The translations under genes and the position numbers were made by a program. Source: Aurelia coerulea (taxonomy: Eukaryota; Cnidaria; Scyphozoa; Semaeostomeae; Ulmaridae). From it: a stretch of 64,000 bases of DNA. Of the stretch, positions 63,986 through 64,000 are shown one piece after another. Location: NCBI GenBank assembly GCA_039566865.1, contig CM076945.1:9165501-9229500 (forward strand), read 5' to 3'. How positions within the stretch are numbered: the stretch's first letter is position 1; each line of letters starts with the position of its first letter. The notes under the pieces were generated by a model. The model was not told the origin of the DNA. It did not search any database and saw only the letters and a program-made list of their open reading frames with translations.

Positions 63986-64000
63986 GTTTGTGTTTTATGA

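Larger units (their letters stand above)
60797..63985. repeat. Second tandem exon array, about 1,004-bp period
   Basis: Exon starts at 60797, 61802, 62805 and 63809 are spaced 1,005, 1,003 and 1,004 bases, and exon plus intron are nearly identical between units. The array runs to the window edge and may continue. Confidence 0.93.

Noticed and set aside
33358..63985. Regularly spaced near-identical repeats suggesting a CRISPR-like or satellite array
   Set aside because: Periods are 0.95-4 kb, each unit has a spliced coding exon in constant phase, and the gene context is eukaryotic.

Overview
The window is intron-rich metazoan nuclear DNA. It is dominated by one plus-strand gene, a CENP-E-type kinesin (kinesin-7), which enters at the left edge already inside the motor domain and leaves at the right edge still inside the coiled-coil stalk. 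Thirty-nine exons can be placed with matching splice phases (5,587 coding bases, about 1,862 residues). No other host gene is convincing. The AT-rich composition, short exons in repeat-filled introns, CR1/L2/jockey-like LINE fragments and abundant small inverted-repeat elements suggest a marine invertebrate. I favour a cnidarian such as a stony coral, but that is inference only.

Layout. Positions 343-5607 hold the C-terminal half of the motor (DLAGSE switch II, the YRDSKLTR segment, the [10 protein letters not shown] exit to the neck). Positions 8086-13745 hold the neck and proximal stalk, with two 36-base exons and the CENP-E-like RRETWCPGK block. Positions 16248-30044 hold single-copy stalk exons; every exon from 25978 on is phase 1-1. 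From 33358 to the right edge the gene becomes an array of 22 homologous phase 1-1 exons of 177, 183 or 189 bases. Each encodes one copy of a 59-63 residue coiled-coil unit centred on [17 protein letters not shown] and NHLKEEI.

The exon array grew by nested tandem duplication. The base unit in the middle is about 958 bp: one live exon, one dead exon relic and one TTAA-flanked MITE that landed inside the relic. Two base units plus a 1,978-bp 5'-truncated antisense LINE form a 4,032-bp module present three times (37195-50150) at near identity. The first module later gained an 882-bp piggyBac-like element, and the other two modules preserve its exact empty site. A second, independent array with a period of about 1,004 bp runs from 60797 to the right edge. 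It carries a different exon subtype and a 386-bp retroposon-like insertion.

The introns are a dense record of mobile DNA: at least ten LINE fragments (mostly antisense to the gene), many TTAA-flanked MITE families, two MULE-like MITEs with clean 9-bp target duplications, a Harbinger-like MITE, a TA-flanked family with CCGGGTGTCCCA ends, two large foldback palindromes and several microsatellites. Because every array exon is phase 1-1, each can be gained, lost or skipped without breaking the frame. The locus therefore looks like a kinetochore-motor stalk whose length is changing by exon copy number.
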